From the NCBI GenBank assembly GCA_017403285.1, contig JAFQOI010000101.1:1-64000 (forward strand): 64,000 nucleotides of DNA, read 5' to 3'. A program made the position numbers and the translations under genes. The DNA comes from a bacterium (GTDB lineage Bacteria; Cyanobacteriota; Vampirovibrionia; Gastranaerophilales; Gastranaerophilaceae). The notes under the pieces are model-generated. The model was not told the DNA's origin. It saw only the letters and a list, made by a program, of their open reading frames with translations, and searched no databases. Below are positions 1 through 8,642 of the stretch, piece by piece; within the stretch, counting starts at the first letter, position 1; each line of letters starts with the position of its first letter.

Positions 1-48
1 CAGGAGCCTGCAAAGCTTTTACCCCCAGTTCGAATCTGGGTGCCGCCT
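1..48 (+). tRNA. tRNA-Cys (GCA), 3' part only
   Basis: The window opens inside this gene. The anticodon loop CTGCAAA (8-14) carries GCA. A five-pair T stem (24-28 with 36-40) encloses the loop TTCGAAT. The acceptor 3' strand TGCCGCC (41-47) and discriminator T (48) match the usual tRNA-Cys, which has U73. CCA is not encoded. A run of T follows directly, but no hairpin does. The 5' half lies outside the window. Confidence 0.85.
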
Positions 49-233
49 TTTTTTAAAAAATTGTAAAGCAAAGGTTTACAAAAATTCCTACTTTTGATTG
101 ACGTAAATGTTCTTAAAAGCAATTACACTGTAATATAGTTCATTCTATGTTTTAATATGCGAAAATATATTTGCCCATTTTAATTAATACGTGTAGAATG
201 GAATTAGGAAACATTTTGAAAAAGAGTGAGAGT

Positions 234-1445
234 ATGGTAGATAAAGAAAACCAGTGGGATGATGATATAGAGTATACCGACATTCAAGATTCTGACAATT
301 CGGAAATGTATGAAGATGAGGATTTTGACTCTTCTGAGGATGCTTATGACGAGCAGTCATATTCTGAAGAGGATTATGATGATGAAGCATATGATGACGA
401 GTACGAAGATGGCGAAGAATATGATTCTTCTGCTGTAGAAGAGCAAAAGAAAAAGAATATATTTCCGTTGTTGTTGATTGTTCTTTTATTATTAGGTGTT
501 GGTTCTTTTTTTATTATATCAAGCCTGTCCAATAAGGAGGTAGCGCCTAAAGATAATGTGGTTGCGAATGTTTCCCAAACCGCAGGAGAAGATATTTCTT
601 TTCAAGGCACTGAATTCACTGATGACCAATTCTTTAGTGATGGTGCGTCTGATATGAATACAGTGTCATTTGGAGATGATGCTAACGTTGCAATCGGTGA
701 TATTCCGCCAACAACTCCTGCTCCATCCGTTAATGATGCACAAGTAGCGCCAGATTCTGTTTCTTCTGAAGTTGTATCTGTACCTTCAACAATGAATGCA
801 GATAACAATGTTGTAGCGCCTGTCGAAAATAAAGCGCCAATTGAGTTTGATTTTCCTTCTGAAAATCCTCCTGCCGTTGCGTCTGTGCCGCAAATGGAAT
901 CTGCGCAAGTTAATGATAATAATGATTTATTTGCTCAAGCAGAAACGCCAATTGATCCTGCTGTTGCAAATGAAAATAATGATATTATTGTTTCTTATGA
1001 TAAAGTTGCTAGGCTTAATCCTTTTAAACCCCCAGTTTTTGAGGCTGAAGCAGAAATAGCAAAGACATATGGTAGTTTGAATAACACTGATTTTGAAATT
1101 GTTGAACCGCCATCTTCGTCTGTTCCTGATGAAAATTTAACAAAATTATTACAAACACAAGTTTCTGGTATTTTATATGATGAAGAAAGTCCTTCTGCGA
1201 TTGTAAACTTGAATGGGGTTGACACATTTGTAAAAGCTGGAGATGTTATGTCTGGTTACAAAATACAGACAATAACAAGAGATAAGGTGCAAATTAATTA
1301 TAAAAACAACAGTTATGTTGCTTCAGTTGGTGCCTTATTTGTAAAAGGTATGGTTGAATCTCGCCCTGCTGTTGCAAATTTGGAGAAAAAATTTGCAGGA
1401 AGATATAAGGAAGATGATACAAATATAACTAGAGGAGTTGAATAA
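234..1445 (+). CDS. PilP/GspC-like inner-membrane pilus assembly protein
   Basis: This is probably the inner-membrane linker of a type IV pilus or type II secretion machine, because secretin, ATPase and platform genes follow directly. The 403-residue protein starts with about 70 residues very rich in Asp, Glu and Tyr. A KKK stop-transfer patch and one membrane helix (about 76-98) come next, then a long Pro/Ala/Val-rich linker. The last 100 residues form a small beta-rich domain (VSGILYDEESPSAIVNLNG, then VDTFVKAGDVMSGYKI) resembling the PilP or GspC homology region. I chose the ATG at 234, which has a GAGTGAG element just upstream. A TTG at 171 and an ATG at 198 are in frame but lack a ribosome site. 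The acidic cytoplasmic tail is not typical of PilP. The family call is from context plus the C-terminal pattern. Confidence 0.6.
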   Translation: MVDKENQWDDDIEYTDIQDSDNSEMYEDEDFDSSEDAYDEQSYSEEDYDDEAYDDEYEDGEEYDSSAVEEQKKKNIFPLLLIVLLLLGVGSFFIISSLSNKEVAPKDNVVANVSQTAGEDISFQGTEFTDDQFFSDGASDMNTVSFGDDANVAIGDIPPTTPAPSVNDAQVAPDSVSSEVVSVPSTMNADNNVVAPVENKAPIEFDFPSENPPAVASVPQMESAQVNDNNDLFAQAETPIDPAVANENNDIIVSYDKVARLNPFKPPVFEAEAEIAKTYGSLNNTDFEIVEPPSSSVPDENLTKLLQTQVSGILYDEESPSAIVNLNGVDTFVKAGDVMSGYKIQTITRDKVQINYKNNSYVASVGALFVKGMVESRPAVANLEKKFAGRYKEDDTNITRGVE

Positions 1446-1451
1446 TATATT

Positions 1452-3236
1452 ATGAGAAAAAGTTTAAGAAATATTTCAAAACTATTATTGATAACAGGAT
1501 GTGTATCCTTGCTTGCAACAAGTGTTGTAAGTGCTGCTCCTCAAACTTATGATCTTAATGCAGCAGATATAAGAGCAGATTATTCTCTTCCAAATAAAAT
1601 TAGATTGGAGGGGGATGTTAATTTTGATGACCACGGTCAAATGATTAATTTAAGTTTAAGAAAGACTGATGTTCAACAGGTATTAAGAATGTTTGCAGAT
1701 AAGGCTGGTTTGAATATTGTATTCCACGATTCTGCTACAGGAACAATAACTCTAGATTTGGTTGATGTTACACTTGAAGATGCATTTAAAATTGTTATGA
1801 AAATGTGTAACCTTACATACGTTATTAAAGATAAAACAATGCTTGTTGTTGGAACAAGTGATGCAGAAAAACTTAATTTAACAAAAGATAATATCACAAT
1901 ATTGCCAGTAAAATATATTGATGCTGCATATATCGCAAACTTCTTAAATACAAATGTATTTTCTTTAAATGCTCCTGGAATTACTTTTGGTCCAATAGTT
2001 ACAACAAATGCTGATAAGAATGAGCTTTTAATTTTTGGTACAGAAAATGATTATATTTTAGCAAAGAAAATCGTTGATAGATTTGATAGAAAACCTGCAA
2101 CAACAACATATAGAGTTAACCATACTACTCCATTTGAAATGGCAAAAATGATTTGTGAAACTATTTTTCAATTGCCATTTACTGGATCTACATCTAGAAG
2201 TGGTGCTGGTGGTGGTACATATAATTCTCAACTTAGTGCAAATTTCAAAATGCAAGGTGGCTTAAATCAGGCAATGGAAGGTGCATTGGGTGGTGGAACA
2301 ATTGCTTGTACATTATCTACTGGTGTAAAAACATCAAATATTGATTCTTTCCAAGCAAAACCTAGTGTAACAATTTATGTTCAACCAGAACTTGGAACTA
2401 TAACAATGATTGGTGGTAGTGAACAACAAATTGAAATGGTTAATGAGTTTATTGTTGAAAATGACAGAAAACAACCACAAGCATATCTGGAAATAACAAT
2501 AGTTTCATTAACAGAAGAAGGTTCAAAAACATTCAATAATACTTGGAACTATGAAGGCAAACACGTAACTGTTGGATTTGATGGTACTGGTACAAATATT
2601 GGACCTTATAATTGGCACGGACCAAGCCAAGGCAATGGTGCAAAAACATTGACGCAAACAATAAAATTGTTAATCGAAAATAAAAAAGCAAGAATGCTGG
2701 CAAATCCAAAGATTGTTTTGACAAATGGTAAAAAATCAATAATTGATTTAACTCAAGATTATATTGAATCTACAACTGTTCAAATATTGCAAAACCAATC
2801 AGTTGGCACAATGAGTAATACTTCAGTACAAAAAACGTACAATGTTGAAGAAGATAATGGTATAAAAGTTGAAATTTTACCATTTATCAGTCCTGACGGA
2901 TATGTATCTTTATCTATGAAACCTGAATATGCTTCTGTTTATCAAACAGTAATGGATAAGTATATGGGAGAACCATATATTGCTGCAACTCTTCTTCAAA
3001 GACATAATTTAGAATTGTCTAACGTAAGAATAAAAGATGAAGAAACTCTTTTAATTGGTGGTTTATTGCAAGAAGAACAAGTAAATAACTCGGGTAAAAT
3101 ACCAATTCTTGGTGATATTCCTATTTTAGGATTCTTCTTTAGAAGCCAAAGTAAAACAATGAAAAAATCTGAGTTGTTATTTATTCTTACTCCAAGAATT
3201 ATTAAAGACACAGAAGATGTATATGACGAGGTATAG
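1452..3236 (+). CDS. Secretin, PilQ/GspD family
   Basis: Forms the outer-membrane ring through which a pilus or secreted substrates pass. The 594-residue protein has a cleavable signal peptide ending near VVSAA (residues 25-29). An N0/STN-like domain (about 56-118) contains DVQQVLRMFADKAGLNIVF, and one or two KH-like N domains follow (about 127-345). The second is interrupted by a Gly/Ser/Ala-rich insertion near residues 240-285. The C-terminal secretin domain (about 350-590) shows the classic IGGLLQEEQ and IPILGDIPILGFFFRS segments, then ELLFILTPRII. It starts 6 bases after the preceding gene, so one transcript is likely. No lipobox is obvious. PilQ and GspD cannot be separated from sequence alone. 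Confidence 0.9.
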   Translation: MRKSLRNISKLLLITGCVSLLATSVVSAAPQTYDLNAADIRADYSLPNKIRLEGDVNFDDHGQMINLSLRKTDVQQVLRMFADKAGLNIVFHDSATGTITLDLVDVTLEDAFKIVMKMCNLTYVIKDKTMLVVGTSDAEKLNLTKDNITILPVKYIDAAYIANFLNTNVFSLNAPGITFGPIVTTNADKNELLIFGTENDYILAKKIVDRFDRKPATTTYRVNHTTPFEMAKMICETIFQLPFTGSTSRSGAGGGTYNSQLSANFKMQGGLNQAMEGALGGGTIACTLSTGVKTSNIDSFQAKPSVTIYVQPELGTITMIGGSEQQIEMVNEFIVENDRKQPQAYLEITIVSLTEEGSKTFNNTWNYEGKHVTVGFDGTGTNIGPYNWHGPSQGNGAKTLTQTIKLLIENKKARMLANPKIVLTNGKKSIIDLTQDYIESTTVQILQNQSVGTMSNTSVQKTYNVEEDNGIKVEILPFISPDGYVSLSMKPEYASVYQTVMDKYMGEPYIAATLLQRHNLELSNVRIKDEETLLIGGLLQEEQVNNSGKIPILGDIPILGFFFRSQSKTMKKSELLFILTPRIIKDTEDVYDEV

Positions 3237-3248
3237 AAAGTACTTTAA

Positions 3249-5420
3249 ATGACAAGCCCAGTTTTAGAAAAACTAAAAACAGTAATTGATTTTTCTATAT
3301 TAGAAGATTTTGATATAACTGAACTTACAACAAATTCATATATACCTGTTTGTTTAGTAAAGGGAGTTGTATATGTTGTTGTTACAGCGGCAACTGATCA
3401 AAGTATTGCAAAAGCAGCAATACAAAATAAGTTATGTACAAGTAAAATCACATTTAAAGTTTGTGAAGATGAAGAATTTAATGAAATTGTTTCGTATGTT
3501 CAAGAAAGTCTTGAAGAGTATCATTCTTTAACAAATATTGATGATGATGAAACTTCTGAAATTCAATTAAAATATGATGACGGCGACATGGCGGAAATTG
3601 TACCGATTGAAGATGAAGAAGATGATGAATATAGGAAAGAGAGAGAAGACTTAATAGAGGAGAAAGCATCAGATGCTCCTTCTAGCCAAAAATTTTATGC
3701 GATAGAAATTGGACAAATTTTGGTTCAAATGGGTATTGCGACTCAGGAACAAATTTTTGGTGCTCTTGTTGAAGCAAAAAAACAAAAAGTTCCATTGGGT
3801 ACAATGCTTGTAAAACAAGGTATTATTACCATTGAAGAATTAAAACAGGCGTTGTCTTTACAACAAGGTTATGATGCTGTTACAGCAGAACAATTAAAAG
3901 TGTCAGACGAAGTACTTGGTATGTTGCCTGATGACTTTATCAAGTTAAATAAGGTTCTTCCTATAAGTTTTGATGATAAAGTTTTAGTTGTTGCCATGGT
4001 AAACCCACATGATAAGAAAGTTATAAATGATATAATTTTCTTGACAGGGTTAAAACCTAGTATTTTGATTATTACACATTATGAATTTTCAATGTGTATG
4101 CAAAATCTGTTTAATGAACAGAAAAAAGCAACGAATAAAATTCTTAAAAAAATCGAAAAACAATCACTTTCTTTTGATAGGGAAGAAACATTATTTGAAC
4201 AGGCTCAAAAAGAATTAAAAGATGATTCAAACATAGTCGTAAAGTTTGTAAATAAAATCATTTCTGATGGTATTGATATGAAAGCGAGTGATATTCATAT
4301 TGAGCCTAGATTAAATGGTTATTCTGTAAGATACAGAAAAGATGGTATTTTGCGTGAAGTGTTAAAATTGCCAGCAAAAACTGAGTCTGCTATTTTAACT
4401 CGTTTAAAAGTAATATCAAAAATGAATATTGCAGAACATAGAAGACCGCAAGATGGTTCGTTCTCAATAACATATAAAGAAAATGATTACGACTTCAGAA
4501 TAAATACACTTCCTGTTGGTGAGCAAGAAAAGATGGTAATAAGAATTCTTGCCCCTGCAGTTTCAATGGCTTCATCAAAGGATGAGATGGTTCTTGTTGG
4601 AGCTTCTAAAGCAGAAACTGAACTGATTAAAAAAATGGAAAGTGTACCAAACGGAATTATATTAACAACAGGTCCTACCGGTTCCGGTAAAACAACAACA
4701 TTGTATACATTGTTAAAAGCGATTAATGATGAGAAAATTAATATTACTACAATCGAAGATCCTATAGAAATTAAGATTGATGGTATTAACCAATCTCAAA
4801 TTAATGCAAAAGCAGGTATTACATTTGCATCTTGTATGCGTGCGATATTAAGACAAGACCCTGATGTTATTCTAGTCGGTGAAATTCGTGATATTGAGAC
4901 TTTGGAAACTGCAATTTCGGCAGCGTTAACAGGTCACCTTGTGTTATCTACACTTCACACAAACTCTGCAGCATCAACAATTACAAGGTTAATTGATATG
5001 GGTGCAAAGGATTATTTGGTATCTTCAACACTTGTTGGTATTATTGCTCAACGTCTTGTAAGAGGGCTTTGTCCACACTGTAGAGTTCAATACTTCCCAA
5101 CAAGAGAAGAAGCAGAACTTGTTATCGCTGGTGGCGAAAAAGAAATCCAAGCATTTATGAAAACTCCAGTATATAAGCCAAATGGTTGTGAAAAGTGTAA
5201 TTTTGAAGGTTTTACTGGTCGTATGGGTGTATATGAAATTATGCCTATTACAAAAGAAATTCGTAAATTAATTGCACAAGGTGCACATGATATTCAAATT
5301 GAAGAAGCAGCGATTGGCGCTGGTATGAAAACACTTCATCAGGCTTGTTTACAACATATCGTTGAAGGAAGAACAACTATAACAGAATTCTTACGTGTAT
5401 TAGGACCAGTAAAAGAGTGA
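3249..5420 (+). CDS. Pilus assembly / type II secretion ATPase (PilB/GspE family)
   Basis: Hexameric cytoplasmic ATPase that powers pilus extension or pseudopilus assembly. The N-terminal part holds a MshEN/GspE-N type domain (about 150-300), including IGQILVQMGIATQEQ and LPDDFIKLNKVLPI. The C-terminal motor has Walker A GPTGSGKT at 475-482, Walker B RQDPDVILVGEIRD at 535-548, and the zinc-binding tetracysteine pairs C608/C611 and C647/C650. The first 145 residues include an acidic stretch (DDDE, EDEEDDE). At 723 residues it is on the long side for PilB. The gap to the secretin is 12 bases and to the next gene 12 bases, which supports one operon. A retraction ATPase (PilT) is not present in this cluster. 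Confidence 0.93.
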   Translation: MTSPVLEKLKTVIDFSILEDFDITELTTNSYIPVCLVKGVVYVVVTAATDQSIAKAAIQNKLCTSKITFKVCEDEEFNEIVSYVQESLEEYHSLTNIDDDETSEIQLKYDDGDMAEIVPIEDEEDDEYRKEREDLIEEKASDAPSSQKFYAIEIGQILVQMGIATQEQIFGALVEAKKQKVPLGTMLVKQGIITIEELKQALSLQQGYDAVTAEQLKVSDEVLGMLPDDFIKLNKVLPISFDDKVLVVAMVNPHDKKVINDIIFLTGLKPSILIITHYEFSMCMQNLFNEQKKATNKILKKIEKQSLSFDREETLFEQAQKELKDDSNIVVKFVNKIISDGIDMKASDIHIEPRLNGYSVRYRKDGILREVLKLPAKTESAILTRLKVISKMNIAEHRRPQDGSFSITYKENDYDFRINTLPVGEQEKMVIRILAPAVSMASSKDEMVLVGASKAETELIKKMESVPNGIILTTGPTGSGKTTTLYTLLKAINDEKINITTIEDPIEIKIDGINQSQINAKAGITFASCMRAILRQDPDVILVGEIRDIETLETAISAALTGHLVLSTLHTNSAASTITRLIDMGAKDYLVSSTLVGIIAQRLVRGLCPHCRVQYFPTREEAELVIAGGEKEIQAFMKTPVYKPNGCEKCNFEGFTGRMGVYEIMPITKEIRKLIAQGAHDIQIEEAAIGAGMKTLHQACLQHIVEGRTTITEFLRVLGPVKE

Positions 5421-5432
5421 GGCTAAAAGATT

Positions 5433-6632
5433 ATGACTAAGTACGAATATGAAGCCGAGAAATGGAACGGTGCACGTGTAAAAGGTAGAATCGAAGCGAA
5501 AACTCAAATGGAAGTTCGCGTTCGTGTAAAGAACATGGGTTACAAGTGTCTTTCTGTTACTGAATCTACTGATGGATTTGGTAAAACAGCAGGCAATATC
5601 AGTCTTTCTTTGAAAGAAAAAATAGACTTTACGCAAACATTTCTTACTTTAAATAAAGCTGGTCTTCCTATTATTGAAAGTTTAATATTTATTGAAAAAG
5701 ACGCTGCTTCAAGAGCGGTAAGAATGATGGCGCAAGAAATAAAGAAGCAAATTATTGCTGGTTATACATTGTCTGATACGATTTCAAAATATCCTGATGT
5801 ATTTGGACATGTATATATTGGTCTTGCAAAAGCCGGTGAAGATTCTGGGGAAATTGACAAAACTTTTGAACGTTTAATTTCTTTGTTACAAAAACAAGGT
5901 AATATTAAAGGGAAAGTTATTTCAGCGTTAACATATCCTGCTTTCGTTGTTCTTTTGGCGATTGCGGTAGTACTAGTTATGTTAATGTTTGTATTTCCTG
6001 CATTTAAAGACATGTTTGATCAACAAGGTAAAAAATTACCTGCTATTACACAATTTTGTATAGATTCAGGTGAGTTTTTAAAAGATAAATGGATGGTAAT
6101 TCCGCTTGCAATAGCAGCAATGATTATTTCTGGTATTTATTTATTAAGATGGCCACCATCAAGAAGAAAAATTGATGAATTACTATTGCAAATTCCTTTG
6201 ATTGCAGATTTAGTTAAAGCAGCTGCTTTCTCGAATTTTATGACAGTATTACAAATTGCATATGATGCAGGTATTCCAATCTTAGAATGTTTATATCTTT
6301 CAAAAACGACACTTTCTAATAGTGTTATGAATGACGCAATAAACATATCTATTAAGAAGATGCAGTCAGGGGCACATCTCTCGGAGGCATTGAAGGCGTC
6401 TAATTTGTTCCCTAAAATGATATTATTCATGGTGTCAACGGGGGAACAATCAGGTAGACTTGGTGAATTGATGACTCAGAGTGTTATGTATATCGACCAA
6501 CAATTGGATTTGATTATTGATACTCTTGGTAAGTTAGTTGAACCGGTCTTATTGATATTTATTGGTGTAATTGTATGTTTCTTGGCATTGTCCTTGTACT
6601 TACCATTATTCCAGTCTTATTCAGTTTCATAA
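5433..6632 (+). CDS. Pilus / type II secretion inner-membrane platform protein (PilC/GspF family)
   Basis: Polytopic membrane protein that works with the PilB/GspE ATPase at the base of the machine. The 399-residue length is normal for the family. It holds two repeated cytoplasmic helical domains: the first contains KIDFTQTFLTLNKAGLPI and GHVYIGLAKAGEDSG, the second FSNFMTVLQIAYDAGIPI and MILFMVSTGEQSGRLGE. Three hydrophobic helices are visible, near residues 165-190, 215-235 and 370-395. A GAGG element lies 10 bases before the ATG. It is the last core pilus gene of this operon. Pilins, PilM, PilN, PilO and the prepilin peptidase are not in the window. Confidence 0.93.
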   Translation: MTKYEYEAEKWNGARVKGRIEAKTQMEVRVRVKNMGYKCLSVTESTDGFGKTAGNISLSLKEKIDFTQTFLTLNKAGLPIIESLIFIEKDAASRAVRMMAQEIKKQIIAGYTLSDTISKYPDVFGHVYIGLAKAGEDSGEIDKTFERLISLLQKQGNIKGKVISALTYPAFVVLLAIAVVLVMLMFVFPAFKDMFDQQGKKLPAITQFCIDSGEFLKDKWMVIPLAIAAMIISGIYLLRWPPSRRKIDELLLQIPLIADLVKAAAFSNFMTVLQIAYDAGIPILECLYLSKTTLSNSVMNDAINISIKKMQSGAHLSEALKASNLFPKMILFMVSTGEQSGRLGELMTQSVMYIDQQLDLIIDTLGKLVEPVLLIFIGVIVCFLALSLYLPLFQSYSVS

Positions 6633-6663
6633 GGGACATTCATCAGCAGAAAGGTACTAGTGT

Positions 6664-6960
6664 ATGTACGAAGAAGAAAATAATTTTGAAGAAAATAATA
6701 GTTTTATAACAGGTATCTGGTCAGAAAGAGTTTTGGTTATAACAAAAGATTACCAGATAAAAGGCAGTGTTTTTATGCCAAAAACTGGAAGAAAAAACAG
6801 AGTACTTTCTGATATATTGAATGGTGCAAAAAGATTTGTTGCTATTAAAAACTGTGAATTGGTACATAGAGAGTTCCCAAATAGAAAAGCAGAGTCTCAC
6901 GATTTCTTACAATTGAATTTAAATTCAATAATTTTATTACGTCCATTAAAAGAAGATTAG
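6664..6960 (+). CDS. Small conserved protein, DUF6812-like
   Basis: A 98-residue soluble protein with no signal peptide or membrane helix. Its core (residues 20-75) alternates beta strands around VLVITKDYQIKGSVFMP, RVLSDILNGAKRFVAIKNC and NSIILLRPL. This pattern of a short I-x-G strand, then RxSDxLN, then FxAxxN resembles small proteins grouped as DUF6812. That assignment is from memory of the pattern. It lies 31 bases after the platform gene with an AAAGG site nine bases before the ATG, so it probably rides on the pilus transcript. Whether it helps the pilus is unknown. Confidence 0.55.
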   Translation: MYEEENNFEENNSFITGIWSERVLVITKDYQIKGSVFMPKTGRKNRVLSDILNGAKRFVAIKNCELVHREFPNRKAESHDFLQLNLNSIILLRPLKED

Positions 6961-7003
6961 TGCTTGCTTTTTAAGTTTGTTTGTGTGAGTATATAAATTG
7001 TAA

Positions 7004-7080
7004 GGGCTATTAGCTCAGGTGGCTAGAGCGTTCGCCTGATAAGCGAGAGGTCCCTGGTTCGAGTCCAGGATGGCCCACCA
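7004..7080 (+). tRNA. tRNA-Ile (GAT)
   Basis: A complete 77-base tRNA. The acceptor stem GGGCTAT pairs with ATGGCCC (one G-T pair). The D arm contains GCTCAGGTGGCTAGAGC, the anticodon loop CTGATAA carries GAT at 7038-7040, and the T arm is CCTGG-TTCGAGT-CCAGG. The terminal CCA is encoded. It stands alone, not between ribosomal RNA genes, and is followed by a terminator. Confidence 0.97.
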
Positions 7081-7081
7081 T

Positions 7082-7123
7082 AAAAGAGGCAATAACTGTA
7101 GAGGTTATGGCCTCTTTTATTTT
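7082..7123 (+). terminator. Intrinsic terminator after tRNA-Ile
   Basis: The arm AAAAGAGGC is repeated inverted as GCCTCTTTT around an inner AATAAC/GTTAT pairing, followed by TATTTTG. It begins two bases after the encoded CCA. Confidence 0.8.
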
Positions 7124-7234
7124 GTGTTAAAAAGTTTGATTTATTTGTCATGCTGGTTTTATTTTTTTATACGTCCGTTTTTGGCATAATTGTCTTTTAT
7201 CATAAAAATGTAGAAAAAATTAAGGATATTCAAA

Positions 7235-7390
7235 ATGGCTATGTATCAATTCTATTGTGAATATCGCACTAAAAGTGGACACAGATGTGGCGAAACTATT
7301 TATGCACGAGATAAATTAGAAGCAAAGGAATTTATTAGAAAACAAACAGATTTTGCTTATTTTTATAATTATCCTAAAAAATTGTTCTAA
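7235..7390 (+). CDS. Short ORF, 51-residue protein of unknown function
   Basis: An ATG at 7235 is preceded eight bases upstream by AAGGA and opens a 51-codon frame ending TAA at 7390. The product begins MAMYQFYCEYRTKSG and is rich in Tyr, Phe, Lys and Arg with two Cys (8 and 18). It has no membrane helix. It sits between two intrinsic terminators, which gives it its own transcription unit. I do not recognise the family. The middle, TIYARDKLEAKEFIRKQ, would form one amphipathic helix, as in small domains that follow a beta hairpin. The ribosome site and clean stop favour a real gene. Its small size leaves doubt. Confidence 0.55.
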   Translation: MAMYQFYCEYRTKSGHRCGETIYARDKLEAKEFIRKQTDFAYFYNYPKKLF

Positions 7391-7420
7391 ATAAATTTAT
7401 TATTCGTTTCCTCCCAGTTA

Positions 7421-7450
7421 TAAAGACACCTTAAAAGGTGTCTTTTTTAT
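7421..7450. terminator. Bidirectional intrinsic terminator between the 51-codon ORF and hsp20
   Basis: AAAGACACCT pairs with AGGTGTCTTT around a TAAA loop. A T run follows on the plus strand and A residues precede it, so it can serve both converging genes. Its last base overlaps the hsp20 stop codon. Confidence 0.8.
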
Positions 7451-7911
7451 TAGTTTACGGTTAATTTTTTCTTTGTTTCTTTTTCTGGTTCATGCTTAGG
7501 AACTATAATTTCAAGAATGCCGTGTTCTAGTTTTGCTTCAGTTTTTTCTATGTCTATTTCATCTGGGAAATAAATTCTTCTAGAAAATTCGCCATATCTA
7601 AACTCTGTCTTTTTATATGAACTTTTTTCATTTTCTTCTTGTTTTTTTTCTTCTTTTTTTGCATTAATGCAAATACAGTTTTTATCTATATCAATATCGA
7701 GGTCTTCTTTTTTTACTCCTGGAATTTCTGCTTTTAACACGAATTCTTTGCCTTTATCTACTATTTCTACGGGCATAGAAAATTTTTCCATTTCTTCCCA
7801 ATATGCCGCCTCTGGGAAATAACTATCAAAGTGTCTATTTAATAAAGAACTAATTTCATCATTTACTGTTCTTATAAAGTTGTCTGGTGTCTTTTTAATT
7901 AAAAAACGCAT
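7450..7911 (-). CDS. Small heat-shock protein, Hsp20 / alpha-crystallin family
   Basis: ATP-independent holdase that binds unfolding proteins. The 153-residue length is typical. The alpha-crystallin domain spans about 45-145: it opens with PVEIVDKGKEFVLKAEIPGV, includes the conserved PGVKKEDLDI turn, and ends with LEHGILEIIVPK (the family's L-x-x-G-I-L signature). The C-terminal IxI-like anchor is not obvious, the tail being rich in Lys and Glu. AAGGAG lies six bases before the ATG. The 5' leader can fold so that this site is paired (see the separate regulatory entry), which suits heat control. The gene stands alone between a terminator and a TPR gene reading the same way. Confidence 0.95.
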   Translation of the reverse strand: MRFLIKKTPDNFIRTVNDEISSLLNRHFDSYFPEAAYWEEMEKFSMPVEIVDKGKEFVLKAEIPGVKKEDLDIDIDKNCICINAKKEEKKQEENEKSSYKKTEFRYGEFSRRIYFPDEIDIEKTEAKLEHGILEIIVPKHEPEKETKKKLTVN

Positions 7912-7916
7912 AGTTT

Positions 7917-7965
7917 AACTCCTTTCGAAATACAACGGAATTGTTTTTTGTTTTTAAAAACAATT
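7917..7965 (-). promoter_or_regulatory. Candidate RNA thermometer in the hsp20 leader
   Basis: Read on the minus strand, AATTCC (7937-7942) can pair with GGAGTT (7917-7922), which contains the Shine-Dalgarno core of hsp20, across a 14-base loop. An overlapping upstream hairpin, AATTGTTTTT with AAAAACAATT (about 7939-7965), uses the same AATT, so the two folds exclude each other. Short hairpins of this sort control hsp17 in cyanobacteria and small heat-shock genes elsewhere. The fold here is inferred by eye. Confidence 0.4.
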
Positions 7966-8039
7966 TAATGCATTATTATTGAAAAGATAAATTAAAGAAA
8001 GCGACATTGGGCTAGGTTTTTTGTTCTAAATTAATTATT

Positions 8040-8633
8040 TCAATTTTCTTCAAGTTGTTGAATCGCTTCTAACATAAATTTAGCGTGTTTTGAGTTTTTA
8101 TTGATTTTTAATGCTTCTGTATAATCACCAATAGCGCTTTGATATTTTTTATTTTGGAATTTATAGAATGCTCTCTGCTCATACAGTTTATAATCTTTTG
8201 GCTTCCAAGAAATTGCTGTTGTTAAATCGTTAATTGCGCCTTGTAAATCATCTATATAATATTTGATTTGAGCACGCATTTTATAATATTCAATGTTTGA
8301 GTAATCTAATTGTATTGCCCTATTATAGTTATCAATTGCTTCCGTATATCCCCTTGTTTTTCGATAAACATCGGCTCTCATTGCGTATAATTCATGATTT
8401 CTTGGGAATTGCTCAATTGCTTTAGAGTAGAAATCAATAGAATAAAAAAGTTGAAGATTTTTTCTTGTTGTTCTTGCAATTGCTTTATAGCATTTTAAAG
8501 ATTCTGGTTTCATTGAAAGTGCAAGAAAAAAGAAATGCAGTGCATTCTTATATTCTGCTAAATTTTCATACATAATACCTTTTTTGTATAAGTGATTAAA
8601 AATAAAATAATTTTTTAAGCCCTGATAAAACAA
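8040..8633 (-). CDS. TPR-repeat protein
   Basis: A 197-residue protein made almost wholly of tetratricopeptide repeats, a protein-protein interaction scaffold. Five or so units can be seen, for example AEYKNALHFFFLALSMKPES, QLFYSIDFYSKAIEQFPRN, YTEAIDNYNRAIQLDYSN, LQGAINDLTTAISWKPKD and YQSAIGDYTEALKINKNS. No signal peptide is convincing. The start is a TTG, chosen because AGGAG lies six bases upstream and overlaps the stop region of the UPF0210 gene, nine bases away. That implies translational coupling and membership of the hydG / ACT / UPF0210 unit. Partner proteins are unknown. Confidence 0.8.
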   Translation of the reverse strand: MFYQGLKNYFIFNHLYKKGIMYENLAEYKNALHFFFLALSMKPESLKCYKAIARTTRKNLQLFYSIDFYSKAIEQFPRNHELYAMRADVYRKTRGYTEAIDNYNRAIQLDYSNIEYYKMRAQIKYYIDDLQGAINDLTTAISWKPKDYKLYEQRAFYKFQNKKYQSAIGDYTEALKINKNSKHAKFMLEAIQQLEEN

Positions 8634-8642
8634 AATATTCTC

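Noticed and set aside
97-136. Promoter for the pilus operon (TTGACG and TACACT or TAATAT)
   Set aside because: The spacings (20 or 27 bases) are poor, so I did not list it as a feature.
171-233. N-terminal extension of the PilP/GspC-like protein from a TTG
   Set aside because: No ribosome site upstream; the ATG at 234 has one and starts the acidic region cleanly.
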